Shown: positions 1 to 7,771, numbered from the stretch's first letter. The stretch: DNA of 37,243 bases from Zetaproteobacteria bacterium CG06_land_8_20_14_3_00_59_53 (GCA_002779605.1 PEWE01000023.1:28645-65887); one strand, 5' to 3'. The notes: generated by a model from the sequence alone, not told the origin. Translations and numbers: made by a program.

Positions 1-2
1 GC

Positions 3-1508
3 CGCCTGGACTGGGCGCAGGCCGCGGAACTGGCCCGTCGACTGGAAATGCGGCTGGTGGCCGTATGGGCGGCCGAAGCCGGGCTGCACGATGCATCGCC
101 ATCCGGCGACCTGCCGCTGTATGCCTATATGGCCTATGCCCACCCCGAGCACCGTCACGCGTTGTTGCGCACCGAGTTGAATACCGATGAGCCTGTGGTT
201 CACTCCATCAGCCCCCACTTTATCGCCGCGTGCCGCATGGAGCGAAGCATGCAGGACATGTTCGGCATCCGCGTGCAGGGCATTCCCGATGACAGGGCAT
301 GGCTGAAACACGAACACTGGCCGGAGGAAGCCCTGCCGCTGAAACGCGATTTCAACGCCGTGCAACCCATGCCTTCCGATCCGGCACGCATGGGAATCGA
401 TTACCCCTATGTGCAGAGCGCCAGTTCCGGGGTGCATGAAATCCCTGTCGGCCCGGTGCATGCCGGCATCATCGAGCCGGGGCATTTCCGCTTTCTTGCC
501 GTGGGTGAACAGGTGCTGAACATGGAGGCAAGGCTGGGCTATGTACACAAGGGTGTGGAGCGCGCCATGCAGGGAAAAAGTGCAGAAAACGGCGTGAAGC
601 TGGCCGGACGAACATCGGGCGATTGCACGGTGGCGCACGCCTGGGCCTTCTCGCAGGCCTGCGAGTATGCCGCTCAGAAACCGCCGCCGTTGCGTGCCAG
701 CTTTATCCGTGGCGTGCTCTGCGAACGCGAACGCATGGCCAATCATATCGGCGACATCGGGGCGATCTGCAACGATGCCGCCTTCGGCTTCATGCATGCC
801 CAGATGCAGCGCCTGCGCGAGGACATGGCAAGGCTGCACGCCGCCATCTTTGGCCATCGCCTGTTGATGGATCTGGTGATCCCGGGCGGGGTAGGCCGCG
901 ACATCCCGGCGGTCGAGCGGGATGCGCTGCTGGCGCAGACACAGGATATCGCCGAAGAGGTGGAGCGCCTGCGCAGCATCTATGCGGATCACCCCTCGAT
1001 CCAGGAACGGGTCATCGGATCGGGCGTGGTGAGCACGGAGGACGCCCTCGATCTGGGCCTGCTCGGCTATGCCGGGCGCGCCTCGGGTAACTATCCGGAC
1101 GAGCGTATCGAGGAGGCGTATCCTCCGTATGACGGACTGCAAATCAGGGTTGCCAAGGGGCGCATGGGCGATGTCGCGACACGCGTCTGGGTACGCTTCG
1201 AGGAGATCGCCGATTCGGCGCGCATCATCGCCCTGTTGCTTGAAGCCATGCCGGAGGGGGCGATTGCCAACCCGTGGAAAGCACCCGAGGCAGGCCTTTC
1301 GGGATTCGCCGCCATCGAGGGCTGGCGAGGCGAGATCGCCGCATGGGTGAGATTCGGGGAAGGCGGTCTGGTGGACCGCTACTTCGTGCGCGACCCGTCG
1401 GTGATCAACTGGCTGGGGCTGGAACTGGCCGTACGCGGCGTGCCTGTGCCGGACTTCCCGCTGAACAACAAATCCTTCAACTGCTCGTATGCGGGCAACG
1501 ACCTCTGA
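3..1508 (+). CDS. Group 4 hydrogenase-like / complex I 49 kDa-like large subunit (HycE/HyfG family, Ehr type), 5' partial
   Basis: The reading frame is open to the left edge, so the true start lies outside the window. Counting from the ATG at 48, residues up to about 100 resemble the NuoC (30 kDa) domain, with MFGI followed by GIPDDRAWLKHEHWPE. The rest is a NuoD/HycE-type large subunit (GPVHAGIIEPGHFRF, then EARLGYVHKGVE). Catalytic group 4 enzymes have a CGIC-type motif near the middle and DPCxxC near the C-terminus. Here the first site reads RTSGDC (188-193), with one of two cysteines, and the C-terminus reads FNCSYAGNDL (477-486), with no CxxC. I infer a hydrogenase-related (Ehr-like) complex that moves electrons and ions but makes no H2. 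The stop overlaps the next gene's start (TGATG), so the two are coupled. The family is clear; the electron donor and acceptor are not. Confidence 0.82.
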   Translation, partial: RLDWAQAAELARRLEMRLVAVWAAEAGLHDASPSGDLPLYAYMAYAHPEHRHALLRTELNTDEPVVHSISPHFIAACRMERSMQDMFGIRVQGIPDDRAWLKHEHWPEEALPLKRDFNAVQPMPSDPARMGIDYPYVQSASSGVHEIPVGPVHAGIIEPGHFRFLAVGEQVLNMEARLGYVHKGVERAMQGKSAENGVKLAGRTSGDCTVAHAWAFSQACEYAAQKPPPLRASFIRGVLCERERMANHIGDIGAICNDAAFGFMHAQMQRLREDMARLHAAIFGHRLLMDLVIPGGVGRDIPAVERDALLAQTQDIAEEVERLRSIYADHPSIQERVIGSGVVSTEDALDLGLLGYAGRASGNYPDERIEEAYPPYDGLQIRVAKGRMGDVATRVWVRFEEIADSARIIALLLEAMPEGAIANPWKAPEAGLSGFAAIEGWRGEIAAWVRFGEGGLVDRYFVRDPSVINWLGLELAVRGVPVPDFPLNNKSFNCSYAGNDL

Positions 1509-2014
1509 TGCTGACCATCCTGCGAAGCATTTTCCGTACCGGCTGCAAGACAGAGACGCTTGCAGAAAGCACTGCCATCGAATCCGGAGCGCAGCTTCTG
1601 GAAGCAGCCATTCGCAAACATTTCAACAGCTCGCTGGCCATCCGGCAGGTGGATGCCGGCTCGTGCAACGGCTGCGAACTGGAAATTCATGCCGTGAACA
1701 ACTGCTACTACGATCTGGAGCGCTTCGGCTGCCATTTCGTGGCCAGCCCGCGACATGCCGACATGCTGCTGGTCACCGGCCCCGTCACCCGCAACATGGA
1801 AACCGCGCTGCGCATGACGTACGACGCCATGCCCGCCCCCAAACTGGTGGTCGCCGTCGGCGACTGCGCGGCCAGCTGCGGGGTGTTCGGCCGCGACAAC
1901 TACGCCATCGCCGGAGCGGTATCGGACATCATCCCGGTGAACATCACCGTCCACGGCTGCCCGCCGACACCTGGCGATATCATTCAGGGCATCCTGCAAG
2001 CCGTCGAAGGGTAG
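1508..2014 (+). CDS. NuoB/HycG-like [4Fe-4S] small subunit of the same membrane complex
   Basis: This 168-residue protein belongs to the NuoB / HycG / HyfI family (complex I 20 kDa, hydrogenase small subunit). It should carry the terminal N2-type [4Fe-4S] cluster that passes electrons to the large subunit at the membrane arm. The cluster ligands are visible: SCNGCELE with two cysteines, then VGDCAASCG, then the closing HGCPPTPGDI. The N-terminus (about 1-50) lacks the long extra domain of uptake-hydrogenase small subunits, as in complex I-like forms. The ATG overlaps the stop of the large-subunit gene, so the start is fixed by translational coupling. The gene appears to be the last of its operon, since the next gene is on the opposite strand. 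Intact cluster cysteines beside a large subunit without metal ligands suggest a working electron-transfer module rather than decay. Confidence 0.88.
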   Translation: MLTILRSIFRTGCKTETLAESTAIESGAQLLEAAIRKHFNSSLAIRQVDAGSCNGCELEIHAVNNCYYDLERFGCHFVASPRHADMLLVTGPVTRNMETALRMTYDAMPAPKLVVAVGDCAASCGVFGRDNYAIAGAVSDIIPVNITVHGCPPTPGDIIQGILQAVEG

Positions 2015-2082
2015 ATGGAAAAAAGAGTAGCCGCTTACCTGCTGCTTTCGCCATGGCGCTTCGCCACTGACAAAGGGCCGGC

Positions 2083-2274
2083 TCACCTGAGCCTTAAAAT
2101 CCCCAGAGCAGCACAGACAGCGCCACCGATCAGCAAGGCATAGGCCTTCATCGGGGCTTCGCCGTCAAAGGCCCGGCTGAGCTGCGATCCGGCCGAGTCG
2201 TAGATATCATAACCCCAGAAGAAAAGTCCCGTTCCGATCATCAGTAGTGCAATGCTGATCATTTTATTATTCAT
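2083..2274 (-). CDS. DUF3185 family small membrane protein
   Basis: A 63-residue protein with two hydrophobic segments (about 4-20 and 44-61) separated by a polar loop containing YDIYDSAGSQLSRAF. That loop and the size match the DUF3185 family of small two-helix inner-membrane proteins, whose function is unknown. The ATG overlaps the 3' end of the PA2778-like gene by 8 bases, so it is probably the last gene of that envelope operon and translationally coupled to it. Family assignment is from the pattern of the loop and helices; no catalytic residues are apparent. Confidence 0.72.
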   Translation of the reverse strand: MNNKMISIALLMIGTGLFFWGYDIYDSAGSQLSRAFDGEAPMKAYALLIGGAVCAALGILRLR

Positions 2275-3280
2275 GGTTCACTCCGTACCCATTGCCGGTT
2301 GCATTACGAATCGCGTCCTGCGTATTGCGGTAAAGCTGCGATTCGCCATCAAGGTGCATGGCCTGCCGGATCGCATCGCGTGCATCATCCTTGCGCCCCT
2401 GCTCAAAATAGACCTGTGCCAGATTGTTGTATGCGGCAGCCGCATCGGGGTGGTCGATCGTGGCCTGATAGAAAGCCTGCCCGGCTTTGTCGAGCTGGCC
2501 CAGCGAGTAGTAGCTGTTCCCCCTGCCCATCCGGGCGGTAAGGCTGAGCGGCCAGCGCTGCAGCGCCGCCTGATAGACCATGGCTGCAGCCTGAGGCTGA
2601 CTGGCTTGCTCCAGGCTCACCGCCGCCTGCATCAAACGCGCCTCATCCACCCTTGCGGGCAGGGTGTCGGGCGGCAGGCTCAGCATGGCCCAGTATCCGG
2701 CGCGCGCCCAGGTGTGCTCGAAGGTCGAAAGCGGGATGCGATGTTCGGCCTCCTGACCGGAATGCAGGGTGATGGTCCGATCATGAAGGTCGTATCCGAT
2801 GACCACCGCATAATGCCACTGCGGATACCAGCTCAGCGCCAGATTCTGGAAAACCAGCACCGGATGCCCGGCTCCGACCTCGCCCAGAAGATCGGCGAGC
2901 TTCGGCGCAAGCGGATAGGCCAGCATGCCGTAGCGGAGTGGCATCGCCAGCATCTCGATCTGCAGGCTGCCGTTTTTATCCGGGATGAAGAGCCCGGGGC
3001 TCAGCTGTTCCGGACTCAGCGGCTTACCGGCCCAGCTCAACATCATGGCCTGAGCGGCGGGGCCGCATTGGAATTCGCTTTGCGCGAAGAACGGCACATG
3101 ATCGACATGCGCCGCAACGGGAAGACTGGCGGGCCTGTGCTGCAGCAGGGCCTGGGATTGCCCGGCGGCACAAGCGCCGAGCATCAGCATCAGGCATGCG
3201 CCCATCATCAGACGGCCACATGCCTGCGCCCTCTGCCACGCTGCCGGCTTATCGAACCGGGTGAACAAACGGGAAAACAT
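2267..3280 (-). CDS. PA2778-family C39-like cysteine peptidase with TPR repeats, lipoprotein
   Basis: A 337-residue lipoprotein. The signal sequence ends in a lipobox (MLGAC, Cys37). The residue after the cysteine is Ala, so sorting to the outer membrane is expected. Next comes a papain-like, C39-like peptidase domain (about 60-200): the probable catalytic Cys72 lies in FQCGPAAQAMM and the probable His156 in PQWHYAVVIGYD. The C-terminal third (about 220-335) is TPR-like (YNNLAQVYFEQGRKDDA). The family is known by its Pseudomonas name PA2778 and normally sits beside PA2779, as here. The gene overlaps the 3' end of PA2779 by 32 bases. A later start at Met25 or Met26 would still keep the lipobox. 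C39 peptidases usually cut after Gly-Gly; whether this one does is unknown, but its neighbour carries such a site. Confidence 0.85.
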   Translation of the reverse strand: MFSRLFTRFDKPAAWQRAQACGRLMMGACLMLMLGACAAGQSQALLQHRPASLPVAAHVDHVPFFAQSEFQCGPAAQAMMLSWAGKPLSPEQLSPGLFIPDKNGSLQIEMLAMPLRYGMLAYPLAPKLADLLGEVGAGHPVLVFQNLALSWYPQWHYAVVIGYDLHDRTITLHSGQEAEHRIPLSTFEHTWARAGYWAMLSLPPDTLPARVDEARLMQAAVSLEQASQPQAAAMVYQAALQRWPLSLTARMGRGNSYYSLGQLDKAGQAFYQATIDHPDAAAAYNNLAQVYFEQGRKDDARDAIRQAMHLDGESQLYRNTQDAIRNATGNGYGVNHE

Positions 3281-3656
3281 CGGTCAAACCGACAATGTCG
3301 GTAATCAGCAGCACCACAAAGATAAACACCGCCGCTCCTACAAGCACACCAACGGCACTGCCACCGGCCGGAAGCTGGTCGATCTTGCCGGAGAGCATCT
3401 GCACCTCCGCATCGCTCAGGCCGGCTACCCGGTCACGGGCATCCTGCAGGGCCACGCCATGCTCCTGTAACTGTTGCTGGACCTCGGCCCTGTCCAGAAA
3501 GGCCACGATGTTTTCGCGCCCCTGTTCGGAGCTTTGTTGTGCCATGAGCTGGGCTGTGCCGACCATGGATGCCTGAGCCAGCGGCATGTGAATATTCAGC
3601 CCCACGATACTCATAATCATCAGGGATACGCAGATTCTGCTGAGAAACTTTTTCAT
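3249..3656 (-). CDS. PA2779-family secreted protein with C-terminal membrane helix
   Basis: I start this gene at the ATG at 3656, which gives 135 residues, because AAGGAG lies just upstream; the longer frame to 3698 has no such support. A Sec signal sequence (1-30, ending PLAQAS) precedes an amphipathic helical region. Next is LSDAEVQMLSGKIDQLPAGG (80-99), directly followed by one membrane helix (about 101-120) and a short tail (VFPFVHPVR). This layout matches the PA2779 family, which is found next to PA2778. The Gly-Gly before the helix, with an upstream LSxxEVxxLSG stretch, looks like the double-glycine leader of C39-processed peptides. The function of the family is unknown. The likely partner or substrate is the overlapping C39-like lipoprotein, but that is inference. 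Confidence 0.82.
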   Translation of the reverse strand: MKKFLSRICVSLMIMSIVGLNIHMPLAQASMVGTAQLMAQQSSEQGRENIVAFLDRAEVQQQLQEHGVALQDARDRVAGLSDAEVQMLSGKIDQLPAGGSAVGVLVGAAVFIFVVLLITDIVGLTDVFPFVHPVR

Positions 3657-3697
3657 CCTGAACTCCTTGTCATACGATTTCTTCATGCATACCGCCA

Positions 3698-4015
3698 TTA
3701 TTTCAGGCGCATATCATCCTTGACCGACTTCACACCCTTCACGCTGCGGGCCAGCTCAACCGCCTTTCTTTCATCATCACTCGAGCTGACAAAGCCGCTC
3801 AACTGGACGATGCCCTTGAAGGTCTCGACGTTGATCTCGCCTGCTTTCAGCGAGGACTCGCCGATGAATGCCGCCATCACCTTGCTGGTGATCACGGTGT
3901 CATCCACATACTCGCCCGTACCCTCCTGCGTGGCGGTCGAGGCGCATCCGAGAAGAGATGCCACCACCATGGCCAGCATGAAGCCCGTGAAGCGTTTGTT
4001 CATATTCAATGTCAT
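3698..4015 (-). CDS. BON-domain lipoprotein
   Basis: A 105-residue protein with a lipoprotein signal (lipobox SLLGC, Cys24) and one BON domain (about 36-104). The domain shows the usual pattern: DDTVITSKVMAAF, then INVETFKGIVQLSGFV, then ARSVKGVKSVKDDM. BON domains bind phospholipid or envelope surfaces and occur in osmotic-stress and outer-membrane stability proteins such as OsmY and DolP. OsmY and DolP carry two copies; this one has one. An AGGAG seven bases before the ATG at 4015 supports the start. It lies 41 bases upstream of PA2779 on the same strand, so it may head that operon. A periplasmic, lipid-anchored stress role is likely but not shown. Confidence 0.85.
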   Translation of the reverse strand: MTLNMNKRFTGFMLAMVVASLLGCASTATQEGTGEYVDDTVITSKVMAAFIGESSLKAGEINVETFKGIVQLSGFVSSSDDERKAVELARSVKGVKSVKDDMRLK

Positions 4016-4083
4016 CTTGGTTCTCCTGTGTATCGTGGGTCATTACAGCTTTGCTGGATCGGGTCCGAACACCCCTTCATGAA

Positions 4084-4112
4084 GGCGGCATGGCTTCAAT
4101 CACCATGCCGCC
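4084..4112 (-). terminator. Hairpin after the ice-binding-like gene (probable terminator or attenuator)
   Basis: A perfect 10-base inverted repeat (4084-4093 with 4103-4112, GGCGGCATGG stem) encloses a 9-base loop. It lies between the stop of the ice-binding-like gene and the BON gene, both on the minus strand. Only a short TT follows the stem in that direction, so it is a weak intrinsic terminator at best. It could instead be a partial attenuator between the two genes. Confidence 0.45.
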
Positions 4113-4164
4113 GACCTATGCTCCGGTTACGCCTTCAACACGCCAGGCGTACCGGCTTTTCAGC

Positions 4165-5628
4165 TTATGGTGCCGGCTGGGTTACCGTATTCACCTGCAA
4201 GGTGACAGCGGTCTGTGATAACAGCCTGCCGTTCACCGTTGCGCCGGTATTCACGGTAATACCCTTTACAGCCAGCATGACACCCTGCATCAGAGCCGTC
4301 GTACCGATGGAAACACCGGTACCGCCGCCCACCTGCCAGAAGATGTTTTTGGGTAGTGCGCCGCCGATGAGCAGAACGCTGGTGCCATTCGCCTGGATGA
4401 CATCCCCGGATACCTGGAAGATCCACACATCGTTCGGACCGCCCGAGAGCGTGACGTTGGTGTTGATATTCACAGTCGTACCCCATTTATACAGACCGGG
4501 AACGAGTGTCAGGCCGCTGATATTGCCGGCGCCCAGTTCGGTGAAATCAGGTGTGGTCCTGCCTGCCGCATCGGTATAGGCGGTGCCCATATCGAGTACC
4601 GCATTGGCGACCAGCGTATTGTCTGCCGGAAGACCGGAAAAACAGGTGACTGCGCCGCTGCCTGTATAGGCGGCATTTGCACCGTAGATCCTGCTCGGGA
4701 CAACCATTTCCGAACAGAACACATTGTTCATTGCCGCAGCGGTGATCGGGCTTGCACCGACATGACCGGTGATCGCCGAGGTATGAACGTTGGTGACGCC
4801 GGTTTTCGTCAGGATGACGAAGTTACCGGATGTTCTGAGATTGACCGCGGCAGGTCCTGCAGCAGCAGCGACGCTGCCGGTCGTGAAGGTCCACACATAA
4901 TCAGCCGCCAGTGCGGTTGCAGGGTTCCCCAGATCGGTGATGGCCGTCGTCAGTGTGGCGGTATAGACCTTGCTGGCAAGCAGAGGGTTCGTCGGGGTGA
5001 AGGTCGCCACCTTGTTCAGATAGCTGACCGCACCTGCGATCGACGTGGCACCCTGCTTCAGGGTAAAGGTCGTGCTGTTTACCGTGGCCGGTGCAAGCGC
5101 CTCGCTGAAGTTCGCAACAACAGTGCTGTTAAGCACCACAGCTGTGGCCGCATTCGCAGGGCTGGTTGTCAGCACAGTCGGGGCGGTGGTGTCTGCCGTC
5201 GTACCTGTGGTGAAGCTCCAGACATAGTTGCTCGCCAGCGTCACGCCACCGGAGCTTCTTATGCTGTTGGTAAGTGTGGCGGTATACAGCTTGCTGGCCG
5301 TCATATTGCCGGTCGGCGTGAAACTCACCGTTTGAGTGGTGGCGTTATAGTTCACGGCTCCGCTGAGTGCTGTCTCAGCCGCACCGATGACAGTAAAGCT
5401 TGAGGTATCAATGGTTGAGCTGTTCATCGCACCACTGAAGGTGGCCGTCACGCTGGCATTGAGCGGCACAGCAATGGCAGTATCTACCGGATTGGTATCC
5501 AGCACCGTGGGGACCGGACCGGTACCTGTGCCGCCACCGCCGCCGCCACCACAAGCTGTAACAAGGGGTATCAGCAGCAGGGCTGCCAGCCATAAACTTC
5601 GGCCAGTAAAGTTGTTTTTCGTTTGCAT
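4165..5628 (-). CDS. Ice-binding-like (DUF3494) lipoprotein with two Ig-like domains
   Basis: A 487-residue surface lipoprotein. The signal sequence ends at LVTACGG (Cys26), followed by a run of glycines. Two bacterial Ig-like (Big_5 type) repeats follow, at about 38-142 and 148-253. Each begins with a TxPxxxATAV-like strand and ends YVWSFTTG or YVWTFTTG. The C-terminal 225 residues match the DUF3494 ice-binding beta-solenoid family: NFVILTKTGVTNV, TDAAGRTTPDFTELG, GLYKWGTTVNI, NDVWIFQVSGD, NIFWQVGGG and LLSQTAVTLQ. Members bind ice or serve as extracellular adhesins; many occur in non-polar bacteria, where the ligand is unknown. AGGAG seven bases before the ATG fixes the start. The Ser/Thr/Ala/Val-rich composition differs from the neighbours but is normal for the family. 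Ice binding itself is not shown. Confidence 0.87.
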   Translation of the reverse strand: MQTKNNFTGRSLWLAALLLIPLVTACGGGGGGGTGTGPVPTVLDTNPVDTAIAVPLNASVTATFSGAMNSSTIDTSSFTVIGAAETALSGAVNYNATTQTVSFTPTGNMTASKLYTATLTNSIRSSGGVTLASNYVWSFTTGTTADTTAPTVLTTSPANAATAVVLNSTVVANFSEALAPATVNSTTFTLKQGATSIAGAVSYLNKVATFTPTNPLLASKVYTATLTTAITDLGNPATALAADYVWTFTTGSVAAAAGPAAVNLRTSGNFVILTKTGVTNVHTSAITGHVGASPITAAAMNNVFCSEMVVPSRIYGANAAYTGSGAVTCFSGLPADNTLVANAVLDMGTAYTDAAGRTTPDFTELGAGNISGLTLVPGLYKWGTTVNINTNVTLSGGPNDVWIFQVSGDVIQANGTSVLLIGGALPKNIFWQVGGGTGVSIGTTALMQGVMLAVKGITVNTGATVNGRLLSQTAVTLQVNTVTQPAP

Positions 5629-6175
5629 GGTGTTTCTCCTGTGGAGCTTTCTAGATCGCCGGCAATGGATCGCCGCGACATTCCGGACTTCGAAGGTCCG
5701 AACAAATGGATGAAGTGAATAAAAAACGGTGAGATGCGAACCACGCTCCCCCGAGCATCATCGTCCGCGTAAAAGGGCTGCCTGTGACAGGGTGACAACT
5801 AACAGCGCTGAAAGGTAAGCCCGGATAAACGCGCTGCTTAGCAAGCCGATGGCTGTATCCTGATGGGTCCTTTGGGTGCCTGTACGACCCGCCTACCACT
5901 GACTCTGGTGTTGCATGCTGATAACAGTCGAATACTGCGCTCAGCCATACCTCCTGAATGAACAGCAATAATAGGGGCGTACCCGGACCCCGTCTGTGCG
6001 CCATCGAACACAGGGGCTACGACAGTTGTATTCATCGCTGTCCGGCGCCGGGTTGAGGAACGCGTCTTTTTCAATTATCGTCGGGCTTACAGACATTCTG
6101 GATGCGGCTGCCGATGGTCGTATGACTGCATTCACCCTTTCTGCGTTTATATCGAATCCAGTGATCGAGGCCCAG
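5629..6175. other. 547-base intergenic region between the divergent ice-binding-like gene and Crp-type regulator
   Basis: No convincing gene lies here; the short open frames have no family features. The region must hold the promoters for both divergent genes. One inverted repeat is visible at 5684-5700 (CGGAC, TTCGAAG, GTCCG), about 55 bases upstream of the ice-binding-like start. It could be an operator, perhaps for the adjacent Crp/Fnr-type regulator, though it does not resemble the TGTGA-N6-TCACA consensus. I saw no clear -35/-10 pair. Confidence 0.45.
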
Positions 6176-6895
6176 ATGTCTGACCAGCATTCTCCGCGTG
6201 AAAATCATCTTCTCGACGCACTTCCAGGCGACGTCTATGAGCGTATGCTGCGCAATCTTGAATCCGTTGATATGCCGCTCGGCAAGGTGCTTTACGAATC
6301 AGGGGAAGCGTTACGCTATGTCTATTTCCCCACCGATTGCATCGTTTCCCTGCTGTATGTCATGGAGAACGGCTCGCCGGCCGAGATCGCCGTGATCGGC
6401 AACGAGGGCATCGTGGGGCTGGCCCTGTTCATGGGCGGAGAAACCACACCGAACCGCGCTGTGGTGCAAAGTGCCGGGCACGCCTACCGCTTAAGCTCGG
6501 CGCTGGTCAAACAGGAGTTCGGCCTGAACGGACCGCTGCTGCGCCTGCTGTTGCGCTATACCCAGGCGCTGATCACCCAGATGTCGCAGACGGCTGTGTG
6601 CAACCGGCATCATTCACTGGATCAGCAGCTTTGCCGCTGGCTGCTGCTCAGCCTGGACCGGCTTTCCGGCAACCATCTGGTCATGACCCAGGAATTGATC
6701 GCCAATATGCTGGGGGTGCGCCGCGAGGGCGTCACCGAGGCCGCGGGAAATCTGCAGCAAGCCGGACTGATCGCTTATCAGCGCGGCCACATCACGGTGC
6801 TGGACCGGCCGGGGCTGGAGAAGCGGGTATGCGAGTGCTATCAGGTCGTCAAACAGGAATTCGAGCGTCTGCTCCCCTATCCTCCGGTGAAATAA
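6176..6895 (+). CDS. Crp/Fnr-family transcription regulator
   Basis: The frame is open from 5996, but I choose the ATG at 6176 (239 residues). It has GAGG five bases upstream, and the family fold begins just after it. The N-terminal half is a cNMP-binding beta-barrel (GKVLYESGEALRYVYFPT, then EIAVIGNEGIVGLALFMGG). The cassette reads GGETTPNRAVV, unlike the cAMP-binding RSA core of E. coli Crp, so cAMP is probably not the ligand. A long dimer helix and a C-terminal winged helix follow (about 163-215: MTQELIANMLGVRREGVTEA). There is no Fnr-type N-terminal cysteine cluster. Members of this subgroup occur across proteobacteria with mostly unknown signals. It is monocistronic here and divergent from the ice-binding-like gene, so it may regulate that gene or itself. 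Confidence 0.85.
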   Translation: MSDQHSPRENHLLDALPGDVYERMLRNLESVDMPLGKVLYESGEALRYVYFPTDCIVSLLYVMENGSPAEIAVIGNEGIVGLALFMGGETTPNRAVVQSAGHAYRLSSALVKQEFGLNGPLLRLLLRYTQALITQMSQTAVCNRHHSLDQQLCRWLLLSLDRLSGNHLVMTQELIANMLGVRREGVTEAAGNLQQAGLIAYQRGHITVLDRPGLEKRVCECYQVVKQEFERLLPYPPVK

Positions 6896-7051
6896 CAAAG
6901 GCTAAATCCAACTCACGCTGAACGGGCCCGGTCAGCTGCCTGTTTCCCGCATCGATCAGCTCCATATACCGCTCAAACGCATCGGGCGTTAACATGTCGC
7001 GCTTCGCGGTGATGAAACACCGGCAACACGATGGCAAAGAGAGAGATACTG

Positions 7052-7771
7052 ATGGGAAGAGCATTCGAGGTCCGCAAGATATCCATGGCCAAGACGGCCG
7101 CGGCCAAGTCCAAGGTGTATTCGCGCTACGGTAAGGAGATCTATGTGGCCGCCAAGAGCGGCAGCCCGGATCCGAATGCCAACCTGACACTGCGCAGGCT
7201 GATCGAAAAGGCCAAGAAGGATCAGGTGCCTGCGCACGTGATCGACCGGGCACTGGACAAGGCAAGGGGTGCCGGCGGCGAGGATTATGCGCCGGCGCGC
7301 TACGAGGGCTTCGGCCCGGGCGGCTGCATGGTGATAGTGGACTGCCTGACCGATAACAACGCGCGCACCTTCGCCGACGTCCGCCTGTGCTTCAGCAAGA
7401 ACGGTGCGAAGATCGGCGCGCCGGGTGCGGTGGCGCATATGTTCGACCATCTGGCCATCTTCAAGTTCAAGGGCGACGACGACGAACCGGTACTTGAGGT
7501 ACTGATGGAAGCCGATGTCGATGTCTCCGATGTGGAATGCGAAGACGGCAATATCACCGTATTCGCCCCGGCCAATGAATTCGACAAGGCGCACACGGCT
7601 CTGGCATCTCTGCCGGGCATCAGTTTTGAAGTCGAGGATATCTCCTGGGTGCCGCAAAACACCGCCCCTATCGGAGCCGAAGATGCAGCGATGATGCAGA
7701 AATTCATGGCAGCCCTCGACGACTGTAATGATGTGCAGGAGGTCTATCACAGCGCCGAGTTGCCAGATTAG
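7052..7771 (+). CDS. YebC/PmpR-family protein (YeeN-like)
   Basis: A 239-residue member of the YebC/PmpR/TACO1 family. Known members bind DNA or act on ribosomes stalled at proline-rich sequences. Family signatures are the N-terminal MGRAFEVRK, then [17 protein letters not shown], then [20 protein letters not shown], then RYEGFGPGG, and the C-terminal [11 protein letters not shown]. The sequence between the start and the [11 protein letters not shown] block looks more like the YeeN branch than classic YebC (which begins MAGHSKWANI). I start at the ATG at 7052 because the family begins MGR; the frame to 7031 adds only seven residues. No ruvABC neighbours are present, in keeping with a YeeN-type paralogue. 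It stands alone and converges on trkH. Confidence 0.9.
   Translation: MGRAFEVRKISMAKTAAAKSKVYSRYGKEIYVAAKSGSPDPNANLTLRRLIEKAKKDQVPAHVIDRALDKARGAGGEDYAPARYEGFGPGGCMVIVDCLTDNNARTFADVRLCFSKNGAKIGAPGAVAHMFDHLAIFKFKGDDDEPVLEVLMEADVDVSDVECEDGNITVFAPANEFDKAHTALASLPGISFEVEDISWVPQNTAPIGAEDAAMMQKFMAALDDCNDVQEVYHSAELPD

Noticed and set aside
3-1508. Active Ni-Fe hydrogenase
   Set aside because: Ligand cysteines are missing from both motifs, so catalysis with H2 is unlikely.
2080-2093. Short hairpin GGCTC-GAGCC as terminator of the small-subunit operon
   Set aside because: Only a 5-base stem, followed by TTAAAAT; too weak to support.
3657-3698. Longer start for the PA2779-family protein
   Set aside because: AAGGAG lies correctly before the ATG at 3656, and the signal sequence begins there.
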